52,174 nt of DNA from Myxococcota bacterium (GTDB taxonomy: Bacteria; Myxococcota_A; UBA9160; SZUA-336), in contig DATKAO010000092.1 in NCBI GenBank assembly GCA_035498015.1, forward strand, positions 1-52,174, in the 5' to 3' direction. How positions within the stretch are numbered: the first letter of the stretch is position 1; each line of letters starts with the position of its first letter. The position numbers and the translations under genes are program-made. Below, one piece after another: positions 16,765 to 25,024 of this stretch. The notes under the pieces were generated by a model, which did not search any database, was not told the origin of the DNA, and saw only the letters and a program-made list of their open reading frames with translations.

Positions 16765-18039
16765 TCAAGCGGAGAAGAAGCGCAATAGCTCGAGCTCCAT
16801 CGCCTGCGCGTCGGCGTAGCCCAGGTCGATCAGCTCCGAGGCGTACTCGCCGTCGAACAACAGGTAGCTCATCAGGTCGGCCTCGTTCTCGGGTGAGCCG
16901 CGCGTGAGCGCGTCGAAGGCGAAGCGGCCCAGGATGCTGCGCTGCGGGTTGGCCTTGGCGCGCGCGACGTGGCGCGCGGCGATCACGCCGATGTCGCGGC
17001 TCGGGCGGATCAGACAGTCCTCGACCACGCGGAAGCCCATGCCGCGCTCTTTCTTCACCTGCACGTTCACCCGCTCGAGATACTCGTCGCCGTAGAGCTC
17101 GAGCCCGGCGCGCAGGATGCGGTTCACCACGCGCATCTGGCCCAGGTCGTACTCGAGCCGGTCGATCAGCAGCGCGTCGAGGATCTTGCCGAACAGGAAG
17201 CCCGCCGACTGCATCTGGCCCAGGCGCTCGGCCGCGAGCGGATCGCCGAGCGACGGCGGCCGCCCGTGGCGCAGGCCCACGACCAGCACCCGGTTCGAGC
17301 CGAGGCGCAGCGCAGGCGCCAGCGGCGTCTGCTGCCGCAGGCTGCCGTCGCAGTAGAACGTGTCGCCGATGCGCACCGTGGGGAACAGCAACGGGATCGC
17401 CGCCGAGGCCAGGGCGTGCTCGGGGCCCATGCGCGCGGGCTGCGCCACGTGCAGCACGTCGTTGGTCCAGCTCGGCACCTCACGATCGCGGTGGTCGATG
17501 AACGCGACCGTGCGCCCGGTCGCGACCTCGGTCGCGCTGACGCACACGGCGGTGAAGCGGCCCGCGCGGCGGTTGCGGCGCAGGCGCCGCCACGGAATGC
17601 CCTCGACCACGAGTCTCTCGAGCGGCGAGGTGTTCAAGAGGCCCGGGATGCGCGCCTGCGCCGCGCCCGGCGAGATCGAGCGGCCCACGAGCGAGCCGAG
17701 CAGTGACTTCGAGAAGCTCCACGCGTCGCCCACGCCGAAGCGGTACACGCGCGCGAACGACATGTTGCGCCACACGTCGACCAGGCTGCGCACGCCGGCC
17801 GCCGGGTCGTCGGACAGCGCGGCCAGCCAGCACGAGTGCACGGCGCCGACGCTGGTGCCCGAGTAGACGTCGAAGCGCGGGTAGTAGCCGAGCTTGCGCG
17901 GCAGGTCGCCGAGCACGAAGCGCAGCACGCCGGCTTCGTAGGCGCCGCGCGCGCCGCCGCCCGAGAGCACGATCGCGCGGCGCACGCCTTCGCGGCGCGG
18001 CTCCAGAGGCAGCGCGCCGTCTGTCGCGGGAGGGTCCAC
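16765..18039 (-). CDS. Patatin-like phospholipase
   Basis: This 424-residue Ser-Asp dyad hydrolase acts on lipid acyl esters. Visible motifs: VLSGGGARGAYEAGVL (oxyanion hole, about 24-39), YSGTSVGAVHS (GxSxG nucleophile, about 59-69), FYCDGSLRQQTPL (catalytic Asp in DG). The C-terminal 150 residues contain LIDRLEYDLGQMRVVN and a region ending in LLRFFSA, which are outside the core patatin fold. No signal peptide is evident, so it may act in the cytoplasm or be secreted by an unusual route. The GTG at 18039 is the furthest start in frame before a stop; its ribosome-binding site is weak. Convergent with ddl, ten bases apart. Substrate unknown. Confidence 0.87.
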   Translation of the reverse strand: MDPPATDGALPLEPRREGVRRAIVLSGGGARGAYEAGVLRFVLGDLPRKLGYYPRFDVYSGTSVGAVHSCWLAALSDDPAAGVRSLVDVWRNMSFARVYRFGVGDAWSFSKSLLGSLVGRSISPGAAQARIPGLLNTSPLERLVVEGIPWRRLRRNRRAGRFTAVCVSATEVATGRTVAFIDHRDREVPSWTNDVLHVAQPARMGPEHALASAAIPLLFPTVRIGDTFYCDGSLRQQTPLAPALRLGSNRVLVVGLRHGRPPSLGDPLAAERLGQMQSAGFLFGKILDALLIDRLEYDLGQMRVVNRILRAGLELYGDEYLERVNVQVKKERGMGFRVVEDCLIRPSRDIGVIAARHVARAKANPQRSILGRFAFDALTRGSPENEADLMSYLLFDGEYASELIDLGYADAQAMELELLRFFSA

Positions 18040-18396
18040 TCACTAGAAGGTCGGCAGCAGCGCGCGAGACACTTAGGACGCAGAGCAGCAGAAACAGAAA
18101 GCCCGGACCGGAACCTCGCACTGCGCGAGGGGAGGGGTTTCCGGCCCGGGCACTCCCATGCCCGGGACAACGAGCCCCGGGCAGCTCTCTGCCGAGCAAT
18201 CGACATGCCAGACGACGTTTCTCGTGCAGCTCCGCGCCGAGTCACGCGACTTGCCGTGGGAACGCCCCCGAGTCACCGAGCGTGATCCCGAACACCAACG
18301 CGCATCGATCCTGTGGGCCATGCGCAACATGACGCCGAATTGCGGCCCGAGGTGACGCGTCGCGGCCCGGGCGGCGCGTTCGGCTAGACTGGTTGC
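18040..18396. other. 357-bp gap with nested and mutually exclusive hairpins
   Basis: No convincing gene lies here. Bases 18101-18113 pair with 18139-18151 in 12 of 13 positions, enclosing a CCTCGC/GCGAGG hairpin (18114-18130). The 3' arm of that long stem also forms a perfect 8-bp hairpin, CCCGGGCA (18145-18152) with TGCCCGGG (18159-18166), so the two structures compete. A third hairpin, GGCAG-CTCT-CTGCC, follows at 18179-18192. The gap separates the divergent patatin and ACT-domain genes, so either strand could be a 5' leader. An attenuator, a small RNA or simply a GC-rich repeat are all possible. Confidence 0.45.
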
Positions 18397-18933
18397 ATGC
18401 GGAAGTGGTTCATCGTCTCGGCCGTCGGTCGCGATCGGCCCGGCATCGTCGCGGACCTCGCACAGCTCGTGTACGACTGCGAAGCGAACCTCGAGGACTC
18501 ACGGATGACGCTGCTCGGCAACGAGTTCGCGTCGATCCTCCTGTGCTCGGGTAGCTCGCCCGAGCTCGAGCAGCGCCTGGCCGCGGGCGCGCGCCGGCTC
18601 GAATGGGAGAACCGGCTCACGGTGTTCATCCGCCCGCTCGAAGGGCAGCCGCGACCGGCCGTGCCCGCGCCCGGCACGCGCCTGTTCCGCGTCGAGACGC
18701 AGGGCATGGACCGGGCCGGGATCGTGGCGCGCATCTGCCGCACGCTGGCCGACCACCGCGTGAACATCGCCGACCTGCAGTCGCGCTCCGTGCCCTCGCC
18801 GTCGGGCTCGGCCCTGTACCGCATGACGGTGCTGGCCGAGGTGCCCGACCACCTCGACCCGCGCACGCTCGGCAAGGCGCTCGAGGAGCGCGGCGCGGAG
18901 CTCGGGCTCGAAGTCACGCTGACTCCGGCCTGA
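18397..18933 (+). CDS. Double ACT-domain regulator, GcvR-like
   Basis: The 178-residue protein is built of two ACT domains. The first starts WFIVSAVGRDRPGIVADLAQLV (about 4-25) and continues EANLEDSRMTLLGNEFASIL. The second, after a Pro-rich linker at about 85-92, is LFRVETQGMDRAGIVARIC followed by HRVNIADLQSRS. This tandem arrangement is that of GcvR, the glycine-cleavage repressor accessory protein, and of uncharacterised amino-acid-sensing proteins. No DNA-binding domain is present. It sits five bases before the FAD oxidoreductase gene and probably shares its transcript. No gcv gene is in the window, so the ligand is unknown. Confidence 0.85.
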   Translation: MRKWFIVSAVGRDRPGIVADLAQLVYDCEANLEDSRMTLLGNEFASILLCSGSSPELEQRLAAGARRLEWENRLTVFIRPLEGQPRPAVPAPGTRLFRVETQGMDRAGIVARICRTLADHRVNIADLQSRSVPSPSGSALYRMTVLAEVPDHLDPRTLGKALEERGAELGLEVTLTPA

Positions 18934-18938
18934 ACGGG

Positions 18939-20144
18939 GTGCCCCGGCACGTCATCGTGGTCGGCGCCGGCCTCGCGGGGCTGGCGGCGGCGTTCCGGCT
19001 CGAGTCACTGGGCGCGCGTGCGACCGTGCTCGAAGCGCGCGCGCGCCCGGGCGGGAAGCACGCGCGCGAGTCACTCGCCGGGCTCGCGCTCGAGCCCTGG
19101 CCGGGCTGGCTGCCGCGCCCCGCGCCGGCCTTCACGGAGCTCGTGCACGAGCTCGACCTGCTCCGGCTCGTGGAGCGGGCGCCGCTCCGGCCGCCGCTGC
19201 GCCTGCGCGACCTGCTGCGGCGGTCCTGGCTGGGCCCGTGGCGGCTGCGCCGCCTGGCGCTGCTCGCGGCCTGGCTCGGCGGCGGGCTCGACCCGGACCT
19301 GCCCTGGCGCGACACGCGGCTCGACGACCGCAGCGTGGCCGACTTCTGCCAGGTGTATCTCGGGCGGCGCGCGCACGACCAGCTGCTGGGGCCGCTGTTC
19401 GCCGCCGTGTTCGGGCTGGCGAGCCGCGAGACCAGCCGCCAGCTCCTGTTCTCGTTTCTCGAGCCCACAGGCGAGCTCGCGCTCGACTCGGTCCAGGGCG
19501 CGGGTCAGCTGGTCGAGGCGCTCGCGGCCAGGCTCTCCGACCTGCGCACCGGCGCGCGCGTGGCCGCGCTCGAGCCCGACCGCCGCGGCGTGAAGCTCGC
19601 CGACGGCACGGCTCTCGCCGCCGACGCCGTGCTGCTGGCCGTGAGTGCGGGCGAGGCGGAGCGCCTGTCGGGCGCGCTGGCGCCGGCCGCGCAGGCGGGC
19701 TTCGCGGCGCTGCGCAGTCAGTCGTCGCTCGTGCTCCAGGTCGTGACTCCCGAGGACGTGCCCGCCCGGACGCGCGAGACCTGGCTCTCTCGGGCCGAGG
19801 GCGGCGAGCTGGGGGCGATCTCGCTGCGCGGGCCGCGCCAGCTCGCGCTCGTGGCCCGGCCCGATCTCGCCGCGCGCCACGGCCATCGCCCCGACGCCGA
19901 GCTGGCGCACTTCCTGCTCGAGTCCGGCGCGCGCGCCGTGCCCGCGCTCGCCGACCCACGCGCCGTCTGGCGCCTCTTTCGTGTCTCGCAGCCCGCCTTC
20001 GGCGTGGGTCACTACCGCGCGCTGGCGCGCATCGACCCGGGCTACGCCGGTGACTGGTGCGGCGGCCCGCACCTCGAAGGCGAGCTGGCCTCGGGCCTGC
20101 GCGCGGCGCGCGAGCTCCTGGCAGCCGAGCGAAGGCCGCCCTGA
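18939..20144 (+). CDS. FAD-dependent oxidoreductase, protoporphyrinogen oxidase / amine oxidase-like
   Basis: This 401-residue flavoprotein opens with the dinucleotide-binding motif VIVVGAGLAGLAAAFRLESL and EARARPGGK (FAD ribose Glu, about 36-44). Mid-protein VQGAGQLVEALAARL resembles the segment that precedes the substrate domain in protoporphyrinogen oxidase and phytoene desaturase-like enzymes. A second flavin segment near the C-terminus (GDWCGGPHLEGELASG, about 370-385) replaces the usual 'GDxxxxxxxxGAxxSG'. The GTG at 18939 is the only start near the Rossmann motif and lies just after the ACT gene. Candidates are a haem-biosynthesis oxidase or a carotenoid or polyamine oxidase; sequence alone does not decide. 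Confidence 0.8.
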   Translation: MPRHVIVVGAGLAGLAAAFRLESLGARATVLEARARPGGKHARESLAGLALEPWPGWLPRPAPAFTELVHELDLLRLVERAPLRPPLRLRDLLRRSWLGPWRLRRLALLAAWLGGGLDPDLPWRDTRLDDRSVADFCQVYLGRRAHDQLLGPLFAAVFGLASRETSRQLLFSFLEPTGELALDSVQGAGQLVEALAARLSDLRTGARVAALEPDRRGVKLADGTALAADAVLLAVSAGEAERLSGALAPAAQAGFAALRSQSSLVLQVVTPEDVPARTRETWLSRAEGGELGAISLRGPRQLALVARPDLAARHGHRPDAELAHFLLESGARAVPALADPRAVWRLFRVSQPAFGVGHYRALARIDPGYAGDWCGGPHLEGELASGLRAARELLAAERRPP

Positions 20145-20161
20145 GCGAGGCCCGCAAGCGC

Positions 20162-20191
20162 CGGAGCATGGGTAGGGTGCCCATGCGATCA
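20162..20191. repeat. REP-like hairpin repeat, copy B
   Basis: It matches copy A (3489-3517) over its full length with one extra G in the loop; the GCATGGG/CCCATGC stem is conserved. Here it lies between the convergent ends of the FAD oxidoreductase and mutS2, where it could act as a transcription terminator. It is followed within 12 bases by the second dispersed repeat (20203-20229). Confidence 0.75.
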
Positions 20192-20202
20192 CAGGGCAGC
20201 CA

Positions 20203-20229
20203 CGCGCAGTGAGGCGAAGCCGAACGAAG
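20203..20229 (-). repeat. TTCGTTCG-type dispersed repeat, copy 1
   Basis: Read on the minus strand, this 27-base unit begins CTTCGTTCG and ends CTCACTGCGCG, and matches 28183-28209 with two mismatches. It lies directly next to the mutS2 stop codon and beside REP-like copy B, so the two may form one composite element of about 70 bp. Confidence 0.65.
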
Positions 20230-20230
20230 C

Positions 20231-22648
20231 TCAATCAGACAGAGTCGCGACGGTCACGCCGTTCCCGCCCTCGCGCGGGCCGCCGGGCTCGAACTTCTCG
20301 ACCCCGCGAATGCCGCGCAGCCAGCTGCGGATCGCGTCGCGCAGCGCGCCCGTGCCGTGGCCGTGGATGAAGGTGACTCGCCCGCCGCCGCGCCCGAGCA
20401 GCCGCTGCAGCGCGGCGTCGGCGCGCTCGAGTGCCTCGTCGACTCGGAGCCCGCGCAGGTCGCACTCCAGGCTCGACGGCTCGTCGGCGACCTCGCGCCG
20501 CACGCTCACGCCGCCGCCCGTTGCCCGCGGAGCGTGGGTAGGGTCCGGCCCCAGCACGCGCGTGACTCGCTCGCGCGCGACCACGGTGCGCACGGCTCCC
20601 ACGCGCACCGCGATCCGGCCGCGCTTGTCGGGCGGCTCGAGCACCAGCGCCGGCGCGCGTACGCCTGCGAGCTCCACGCGAGCCCCGACCACGAGCGCCG
20701 CTTCGGGCACGGCGGCGGCACTGACTCGCGGCGCCGGCTCGGGCTCGGCCTGCGCGCGCTCCGCGGACGCGGTGCGCTCGCGGATGCGCGTGAGCTCCGC
20801 CTGCGCGCGGTTCGCGGCTGGCCCGGGCGCCGAGTCGCCGCGCTGCAGCCCGCGCACCACGTGCGCGATCTCGGCCCGCGCGCGCGAGAACGCCGCCTCG
20901 AGGTCGGACTTCATGGCGGCCAGCGCCTGCTCGCGCGCGCCGCGCAGCGCCGCCAGGCGCGTCTCGTAGGCGCTGCGCGCGGCCTCGGACTCCTCGCGCA
21001 TGCGCAGCGCGAGGCGCCGCTCGGCCTCGAGCTCCTGGCGCAGCTCGGACAGCCCGCGCGTCAGCGCTTCGAGCCGCGAGTCCTCGCGGTCGAGCAGCTC
21101 GCGCGCGCGCTCCACCACCGCCTCGTCGAGGCCCATGCGCTGCGCCGCCCACATGGCGCCGCTCGAGCCGGGCTGGCCCAGGTGGATGCGGAACGTGGGC
21201 AGGAGCGTGTCGGGGTCGAACTCCGCGCTGGCGTTGGCGAAGCGCGGGTCCGAGCCGGCCAGCTCCTTCAGCCGGTTGAAGTGAGTCGTGGCGAGCACCA
21301 GCGCGCCGCGCGCGACCAGCGCCTCGAGGATGGCCTGCGCCAGCGCCGCGCCTTCGCCGGGCTCGGTGCCCTCGCCGACCTCGTCGGCGATCACGAGTGA
21401 CTCGCGGTCGGCCTGCGCCACCACCTCGGCCAGGTTGGCCATGCGCGCCGAGAACGTCGACAGACCCGCGCGCAGGTCCTGCTCGTCGCCGATCTCCGCG
21501 AACACGGACTCGCACAGCGGCAGCGCGCTGCCCTCGTCGCACGACACGTGGAGCCCGGCGCGCAGCGACAGCGCCGCGAGCCCCACCGCCTTCGCCGCCA
21601 CCGTCTTCCCGCCGGCGTTGGGGCCCGAGATCACCAGACAGCGCGCGCCGTCCACCAGCGCCAGGTCGTTCGGCACCACGTCTTCGGGCGCGAGCCCCGC
21701 CTCGAGCAAGAGCAGCGGATGGCGAAGGCCGCGCAGGTCGAGCGCGCCGTCGGAGGCGATGCGCGGCTCGCGCTGGCCCGCGCGGCGCGAGAGCCGGCCG
21801 CGGGCCAGCGCGCAGTCCAGCGCCTCGAGCGTCTCGCCCTGCGCCTCGAGCTCGCCCGCGTGCCCGCGCGCCCGCCCGGACAGCTCGGCGAGCAGCCGGT
21901 CGATCTCGCGGGTAAGCTCCGTCTGCGCGATGCGCAGGCGGTTCCCCGCTTCCACGACGTCCTCGGGCTCAATGAACACCGTCGTCCCGCTCGATGAGAC
22001 GTCGTGCACGATGCCGCGCACGCGCTGGCGGGCTTCGGCGCGAATGGGCAGAACCGGGCGGTTCTCGCGAAACGTGGCGTAGGAGTCCTGCAAGTGAGTC
22101 TGCACGTCGGGATCGCGCAGGTGTCTCGCCATGTGACGCTCGATCTCGGTCTCGAGCTCGCGGATGCGCCGGCGCGCGCGCCGCAGCTCGGGGCTGGCAT
22201 CGTCGCGCAGCTCGCCGGCCGGCGTCACCACCGCCGCGATCGCGCGCTCGAGCTCGCGCAGCTCGGGCAATGTCTCGGCGAGCGCGGCCAGCCCGGGCGC
22301 GAGCTCGCGGTTGCCCGCGAAGGACAGCCGCACGCGGCGCGCAGCCTCCAGCGTCTGGCCCAGGGCCGCCAGCTCGCGCGCGTTCCAGGCGCGCCCGCGC
22401 GAGAGCTCAAAGAGCGGCGCGCGCAGGTCGGCCACGCCCGCGAACGGCGGCTCGGACCCGGCGTCGAGCAGCCGCCGGGCTTCGCTGGTGTGCGCCAGCC
22501 GCTCGCGCACCGCAGAGTGAGTCGCCGGGAAGTCGAGCGCGCGCAGCGCGGCCGCGCCGCGCTCGGTCGCGGCCTGGCCGGCGCACAGCTCGAGCAGTCT
22601 CTGCCACTCGAGCCGCGCGAGCGTCGCGTCGCTGGCCCGGAACGTCAC
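20231..22648 (-). CDS. mutS2: MutS2 / RqcU endonuclease-ATPase
   Basis: This 805-residue MutS-family ATPase lacks the mismatch-recognition domain. Family work links MutS2 to suppression of recombination and to splitting of collided ribosomes. In order: an N-terminal core with a helical clamp, RHPLLLLEAG, VISGPNAGGKTVAAKAVGLAAL (Walker A), STFSARMANLAEVV, SLVIADEVGEGTEPGEGAALAQAIL (Walker B and signature), ATTHFNRLKELA, a long coiled coil with Glu/Arg/Ala runs (about 510-600), and a C-terminal Smr nuclease domain with LRGLRVDEALERAD and FIHGHGTGALRDAI. The GTG at 22648 gives the usual family N-terminus. Its start is only 15 bases from the divergent murQ start. Confidence 0.95.
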   Translation of the reverse strand: MTFRASDATLARLEWQRLLELCAGQAATERGAAALRALDFPATHSAVRERLAHTSEARRLLDAGSEPPFAGVADLRAPLFELSRGRAWNARELAALGQTLEAARRVRLSFAGNRELAPGLAALAETLPELRELERAIAAVVTPAGELRDDASPELRRARRRIRELETEIERHMARHLRDPDVQTHLQDSYATFRENRPVLPIRAEARQRVRGIVHDVSSSGTTVFIEPEDVVEAGNRLRIAQTELTREIDRLLAELSGRARGHAGELEAQGETLEALDCALARGRLSRRAGQREPRIASDGALDLRGLRHPLLLLEAGLAPEDVVPNDLALVDGARCLVISGPNAGGKTVAAKAVGLAALSLRAGLHVSCDEGSALPLCESVFAEIGDEQDLRAGLSTFSARMANLAEVVAQADRESLVIADEVGEGTEPGEGAALAQAILEALVARGALVLATTHFNRLKELAGSDPRFANASAEFDPDTLLPTFRIHLGQPGSSGAMWAAQRMGLDEAVVERARELLDREDSRLEALTRGLSELRQELEAERRLALRMREESEAARSAYETRLAALRGAREQALAAMKSDLEAAFSRARAEIAHVVRGLQRGDSAPGPAANRAQAELTRIRERTASAERAQAEPEPAPRVSAAAVPEAALVVGARVELAGVRAPALVLEPPDKRGRIAVRVGAVRTVVARERVTRVLGPDPTHAPRATGGGVSVRREVADEPSSLECDLRGLRVDEALERADAALQRLLGRGGGRVTFIHGHGTGALRDAIRSWLRGIRGVEKFEPGGPREGGNGVTVATLSD
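20528..20545. repeat. Degenerate partial copy of the REP-like repeat inside mutS2
   Basis: CGGAGCGTGGGTAGGGT matches the left half of copy B with one substitution, then diverges, so the right arm of the hairpin is missing. It is translated as part of the low-complexity linker before the Smr domain. It may be a coincidence or the remnant of an insertion from copy B, about 360 bp away. Confidence 0.35.
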
Positions 22649-22663
22649 GGGGCGGAATTGTAG

Positions 22664-23506
22664 ATGGCCGACGAAACACCGACCGGCCGGAAGCTGGTGA
22701 CCGAGGCCCCGAACCCGCGCACGGCCGACCTCGACCGCCTGCCCGTGGGCGAGCTCGTGCAGCGCATCCTCGACGAGGACGCGGGAGTCAGCGCCGCGGT
22801 GCGCGCGGCGCGCCCCGCGATCGAGCTGGCGTGTCTGGCGCTGGTCGAGGCGCTCGACGGCGGCGGCCGCTGGTTCAACGTGGGCGCGGGCACGAGCGGG
22901 CGGCTGGGGGCGCTGGACGCGGCCGAGATTCCGCCCACGTTCGGGCTCGAGCCGCAGCGGGTGCAGGCGTTGATCGCGGGCGGCCCGCCCGCGCTGCTCG
23001 GGCCCGTAGAAGGCGCCGAAGACGACACCGCTGCCGCGCCGCGCGAGCTCGACAAGCTCGGGCTGGGCCCGGGCGACGCCGTGGTCGCGCTGTCGGCCAG
23101 CGGGCGAACACCGTACGCGCTGGCGGGGCTCGAGCACGCGCGCCGGCGGGGTGCGCGCGCGATCGCCATCACCTGCGCGCCCGAGTCACCGCTCGCCAAG
23201 GCCGCCGAGATCGCGATCGTGGTCGTGGTGGGCCCCGAGGTGATCGCCGGGTCGACCCGCCTGAAGGGCGGCCTGGCGCAGAAGATGGTGCTGCACACGC
23301 TGTCCACGGCCGTGATGGTGCGCCTGGGGCGCGTGCACGGGAACTTGATGACGGGCCTGCGCGCCGTGAACTCGAAGCTCTACGAGCGCGGCGTGCGCAT
23401 CCTGTGCGAGCTGGCAGGCGTCGGCCCGGCCGAGGCGGCCCGGGCGCTCGAGGAGGCCGAGGGCTCGGTCGAGCGCGCGCTCGAGAAGCTCGGCGGCGCG
23501 AGCTAG
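22664..23506 (+). CDS. murQ: N-acetylmuramic acid 6-phosphate etherase
   Basis: MurQ cleaves the lactyl ether of MurNAc-6-P to give GlcNAc-6-P and D-lactate in peptidoglycan recycling. The 280-residue protein has the family start TEAPNPRTADLDRLP (about 13-27), RWFNVGAGTSGRLGALDAAEIPPTFG (SIS-domain sugar-phosphate loop, about 68-93), GPVEGAEDD with the catalytic Glu region, ALSASGRTPYALAGLEHAR, and GPEVIAGSTRLKGGLAQKMVLHTLSTAVM. HGNLMTGLRAVNSKL is also typical. It begins MADETPTG and is divergent from mutS2. It functionally matches the AmpG permease at 4230. It ends one base before the convergent BamE-like gene. No anmK or murK kinase is adjacent. Confidence 0.95.
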   Translation: MADETPTGRKLVTEAPNPRTADLDRLPVGELVQRILDEDAGVSAAVRAARPAIELACLALVEALDGGGRWFNVGAGTSGRLGALDAAEIPPTFGLEPQRVQALIAGGPPALLGPVEGAEDDTAAAPRELDKLGLGPGDAVVALSASGRTPYALAGLEHARRRGARAIAITCAPESPLAKAAEIAIVVVVGPEVIAGSTRLKGGLAQKMVLHTLSTAVMVRLGRVHGNLMTGLRAVNSKLYERGVRILCELAGVGPAEAARALEEAEGSVERALEKLGGAS

Positions 23507-23507
23507 C

Positions 23508-23837
23508 TCAGAGACTGCCTTCCAGCGGCGGCGCCGAGTTGAAGGTGTACGACGCGACCACTCCGTTGCCGTCGAAGCGCACGACCAGGTCGCGCGTCTC
23601 CGTCGTCCCGAACAGCTTGTAGCGGTAGTGGCCGTAGGTCCAGGTGCGCCGGCCGTCCTCCAGGCCGGTGCGCCAGGGCTCGCCGAACATGCGGTGGATC
23701 TCGTCGCGGGTGGTGTGGCCGATCTCGATCTGGCCCACCTGATCGGCGGGGAAGTCGCGGCCCACGGTGAGACAGCCCCCGAGCGCTAGCGCCAGCGCCG
23801 TGGCCACGACCGTACGCGCCAGTGACTCGCGGGTCAT
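23508..23837 (-). CDS. BamE/SmpA/OmlA-like small lipoprotein
   Basis: The 109-residue product has a signal peptide with lipobox LALGGC (Cys about 22), so it should be an outer-membrane or inner-membrane lipoprotein. IEIGHTTRDEIHRMFGEPW (about 38-56) is the conserved turn of the SmpA/OmlA domain ('G.s..ev...lG.P'), followed by WTYGHYRYKLFGTTETRDLVVRFDGNGVVASY. It resembles BamE but is also like other single-domain lipoproteins of this fold. The ATG at 23837 overlaps the upstream stop (ATGA). It is the last gene of a three-gene minus-strand unit starting at 24993. Confidence 0.85.
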   Translation of the reverse strand: MTRESLARTVVATALALALGGCLTVGRDFPADQVGQIEIGHTTRDEIHRMFGEPWRTGLEDGRRTWTYGHYRYKLFGTTETRDLVVRFDGNGVVASYTFNSAPPLEGSL

Positions 23838-24619
23838 TTGGTCTCCGGCTCGTCGGGGGTCTCGGGCACGTCGTCGCTGTCCTCCTGGCCCGCGAGGCGA
23901 TCGTGCTGGCCCCAGATCAGCACGTTGTCGACCGCAGCCTGTGCGGTCGAATTGCCGCGCACCATCACGCGCATCGAGCCCGGCACGTTGATCGAGATCG
24001 GCGTGTCGGGCAGGGCGGTCTTGCCGTCGAGCGCGATGCGCCAGGTCTTCTGCTCGAAGTCGACGTCGACGGCGACGTGCACCGGCTTCCTGCGCAGCCA
24101 GCTGCCGATCTTCTGCGGCAGAGCGGGATGGTTCGGGTCCGTGGACGGCACCGTCACGACGATCTGTCCGGCGGGGTCCAGGCCGATCGCGTGCGCGTTG
24201 ATCATGTCGAGGAACACCACGACCGGAGCGTCGTGGTTGCGCGTGTCTGCGACGTCGAGCTGGTTCACGCACAGGTCCAGCTCGAAGTGGTACTGACCCC
24301 AGCGCGGGTCGAGCGAGAACACGACGCCCTCGCTGTTGCTGTCGCCCGTGGCCGCCGTGAGTCGCAGCGGCTGGTGCTCGAGCCCGCAGAAGCGCTCGAC
24401 CACCATCGGGTGGCCGAAGAACACCGCGCTCGGCACGTGCTGCGGCCAGACCTCGGTCTTGCCCGGCTCCACGGTCTTGGGCGGCTCGTTGATCTTCTGG
24501 CCGTCGGGCGAGAAGTCGACGTCGAACACGAGCTCGGCACCCGAGGGGACCTTTTGCCCGCGGCAGGCGCACAGGCAAAAGACCAGCGCGAACGCGGTGA
24601 GTCGAGCGAGCCGGCGCAT
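23834..24619 (-). CDS. Lipoprotein of unknown function
   Basis: The 261-residue product carries an N-terminal signal with a lipobox ending in LCAC (Cys at about 17-19). The rest is a secreted beta-rich domain with FDVDFSPDGQKINEP, WGQYHFELDLCVNQLDV, RRKPVHVAVDVDFEQKTWRIALDG and PGSMRVMVRGNSTAQAAVDNVLIWGQHD, resembling concanavalin-like lectin or beta-sandwich folds. The C-terminus is acidic (DSDDVPETPDEPETK). I do not recognise the family. It is five bases downstream of the 122-residue gene and overlaps the BamE-like gene, suggesting a shared envelope role. Confidence 0.7.
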   Translation of the reverse strand: MRRLARLTAFALVFCLCACRGQKVPSGAELVFDVDFSPDGQKINEPPKTVEPGKTEVWPQHVPSAVFFGHPMVVERFCGLEHQPLRLTAATGDSNSEGVVFSLDPRWGQYHFELDLCVNQLDVADTRNHDAPVVVFLDMINAHAIGLDPAGQIVVTVPSTDPNHPALPQKIGSWLRRKPVHVAVDVDFEQKTWRIALDGKTALPDTPISINVPGSMRVMVRGNSTAQAAVDNVLIWGQHDRLAGQEDSDDVPETPDEPETK

Positions 24620-24624
24620 GGCGC

Positions 24625-24993
24625 TCAGGTGATGATCTTCCGCACCGAGGCCGTGTCGGGCACGACGATGCGCGAGGCCTCGGAGCGCTGGATCTCGCGC
24701 GCCTCCTCGATCATCTCCTCGACGGCGCGGCCCACCGCCTCGGGGAACTTCGCGATCGCCTCCTGGAGCGTCTTGGCCTCGATCAGCGTGGACACCGGCA
24801 CCGGGCCGACCTGAGACATGAGCTGGGTCTGGGCGATCCAGCGCGCCTCGCGCGAGGGATCGGGCTCGCCGGTCGCGGTGATCGGAACCAGGCGCCGCAG
24901 CGACGCGACCTTGAGGTCGGTGTAGCTCTCTTCGCGGTACAGGTTGTTCACGTCGACCGTGAGGTCACCGACGACGCGCCTGGGGTCGCTCAT
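24625..24993 (-). CDS. Conserved-looking hypothetical protein, 122 residues
   Basis: I do not recognise this gene. It has no signal peptide or membrane segment. Visible text: VGDLTVDVNNLYREESYTDL near the start, then RRLVPITATGEPDPSREARW, and a C-terminal helix-rich half with EAVGRAVEEMIEEAREIQRSEASRIVVPD. The start at 24993 (MSDPRR) is chosen over 25038, which would run into the divergent acyltransferase region. It leads a unit with two lipoprotein genes, and composition looks like neighbours. Confidence 0.6.
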   Translation of the reverse strand: MSDPRRVVGDLTVDVNNLYREESYTDLKVASLRRLVPITATGEPDPSREARWIAQTQLMSQVGPVPVSTLIEAKTLQEAIAKFPEAVGRAVEEMIEEAREIQRSEASRIVVPDTASVRKIIT

Positions 24994-25024
24994 GACGGGG
25001 CCCTTTCCTGAAACAGGGAACGCA

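Noticed and set aside
18158-18355. Short open frames in the 18040-18396 gap
   Set aside because: They lack ribosome-binding sites, have odd composition, and lie over strong hairpins.
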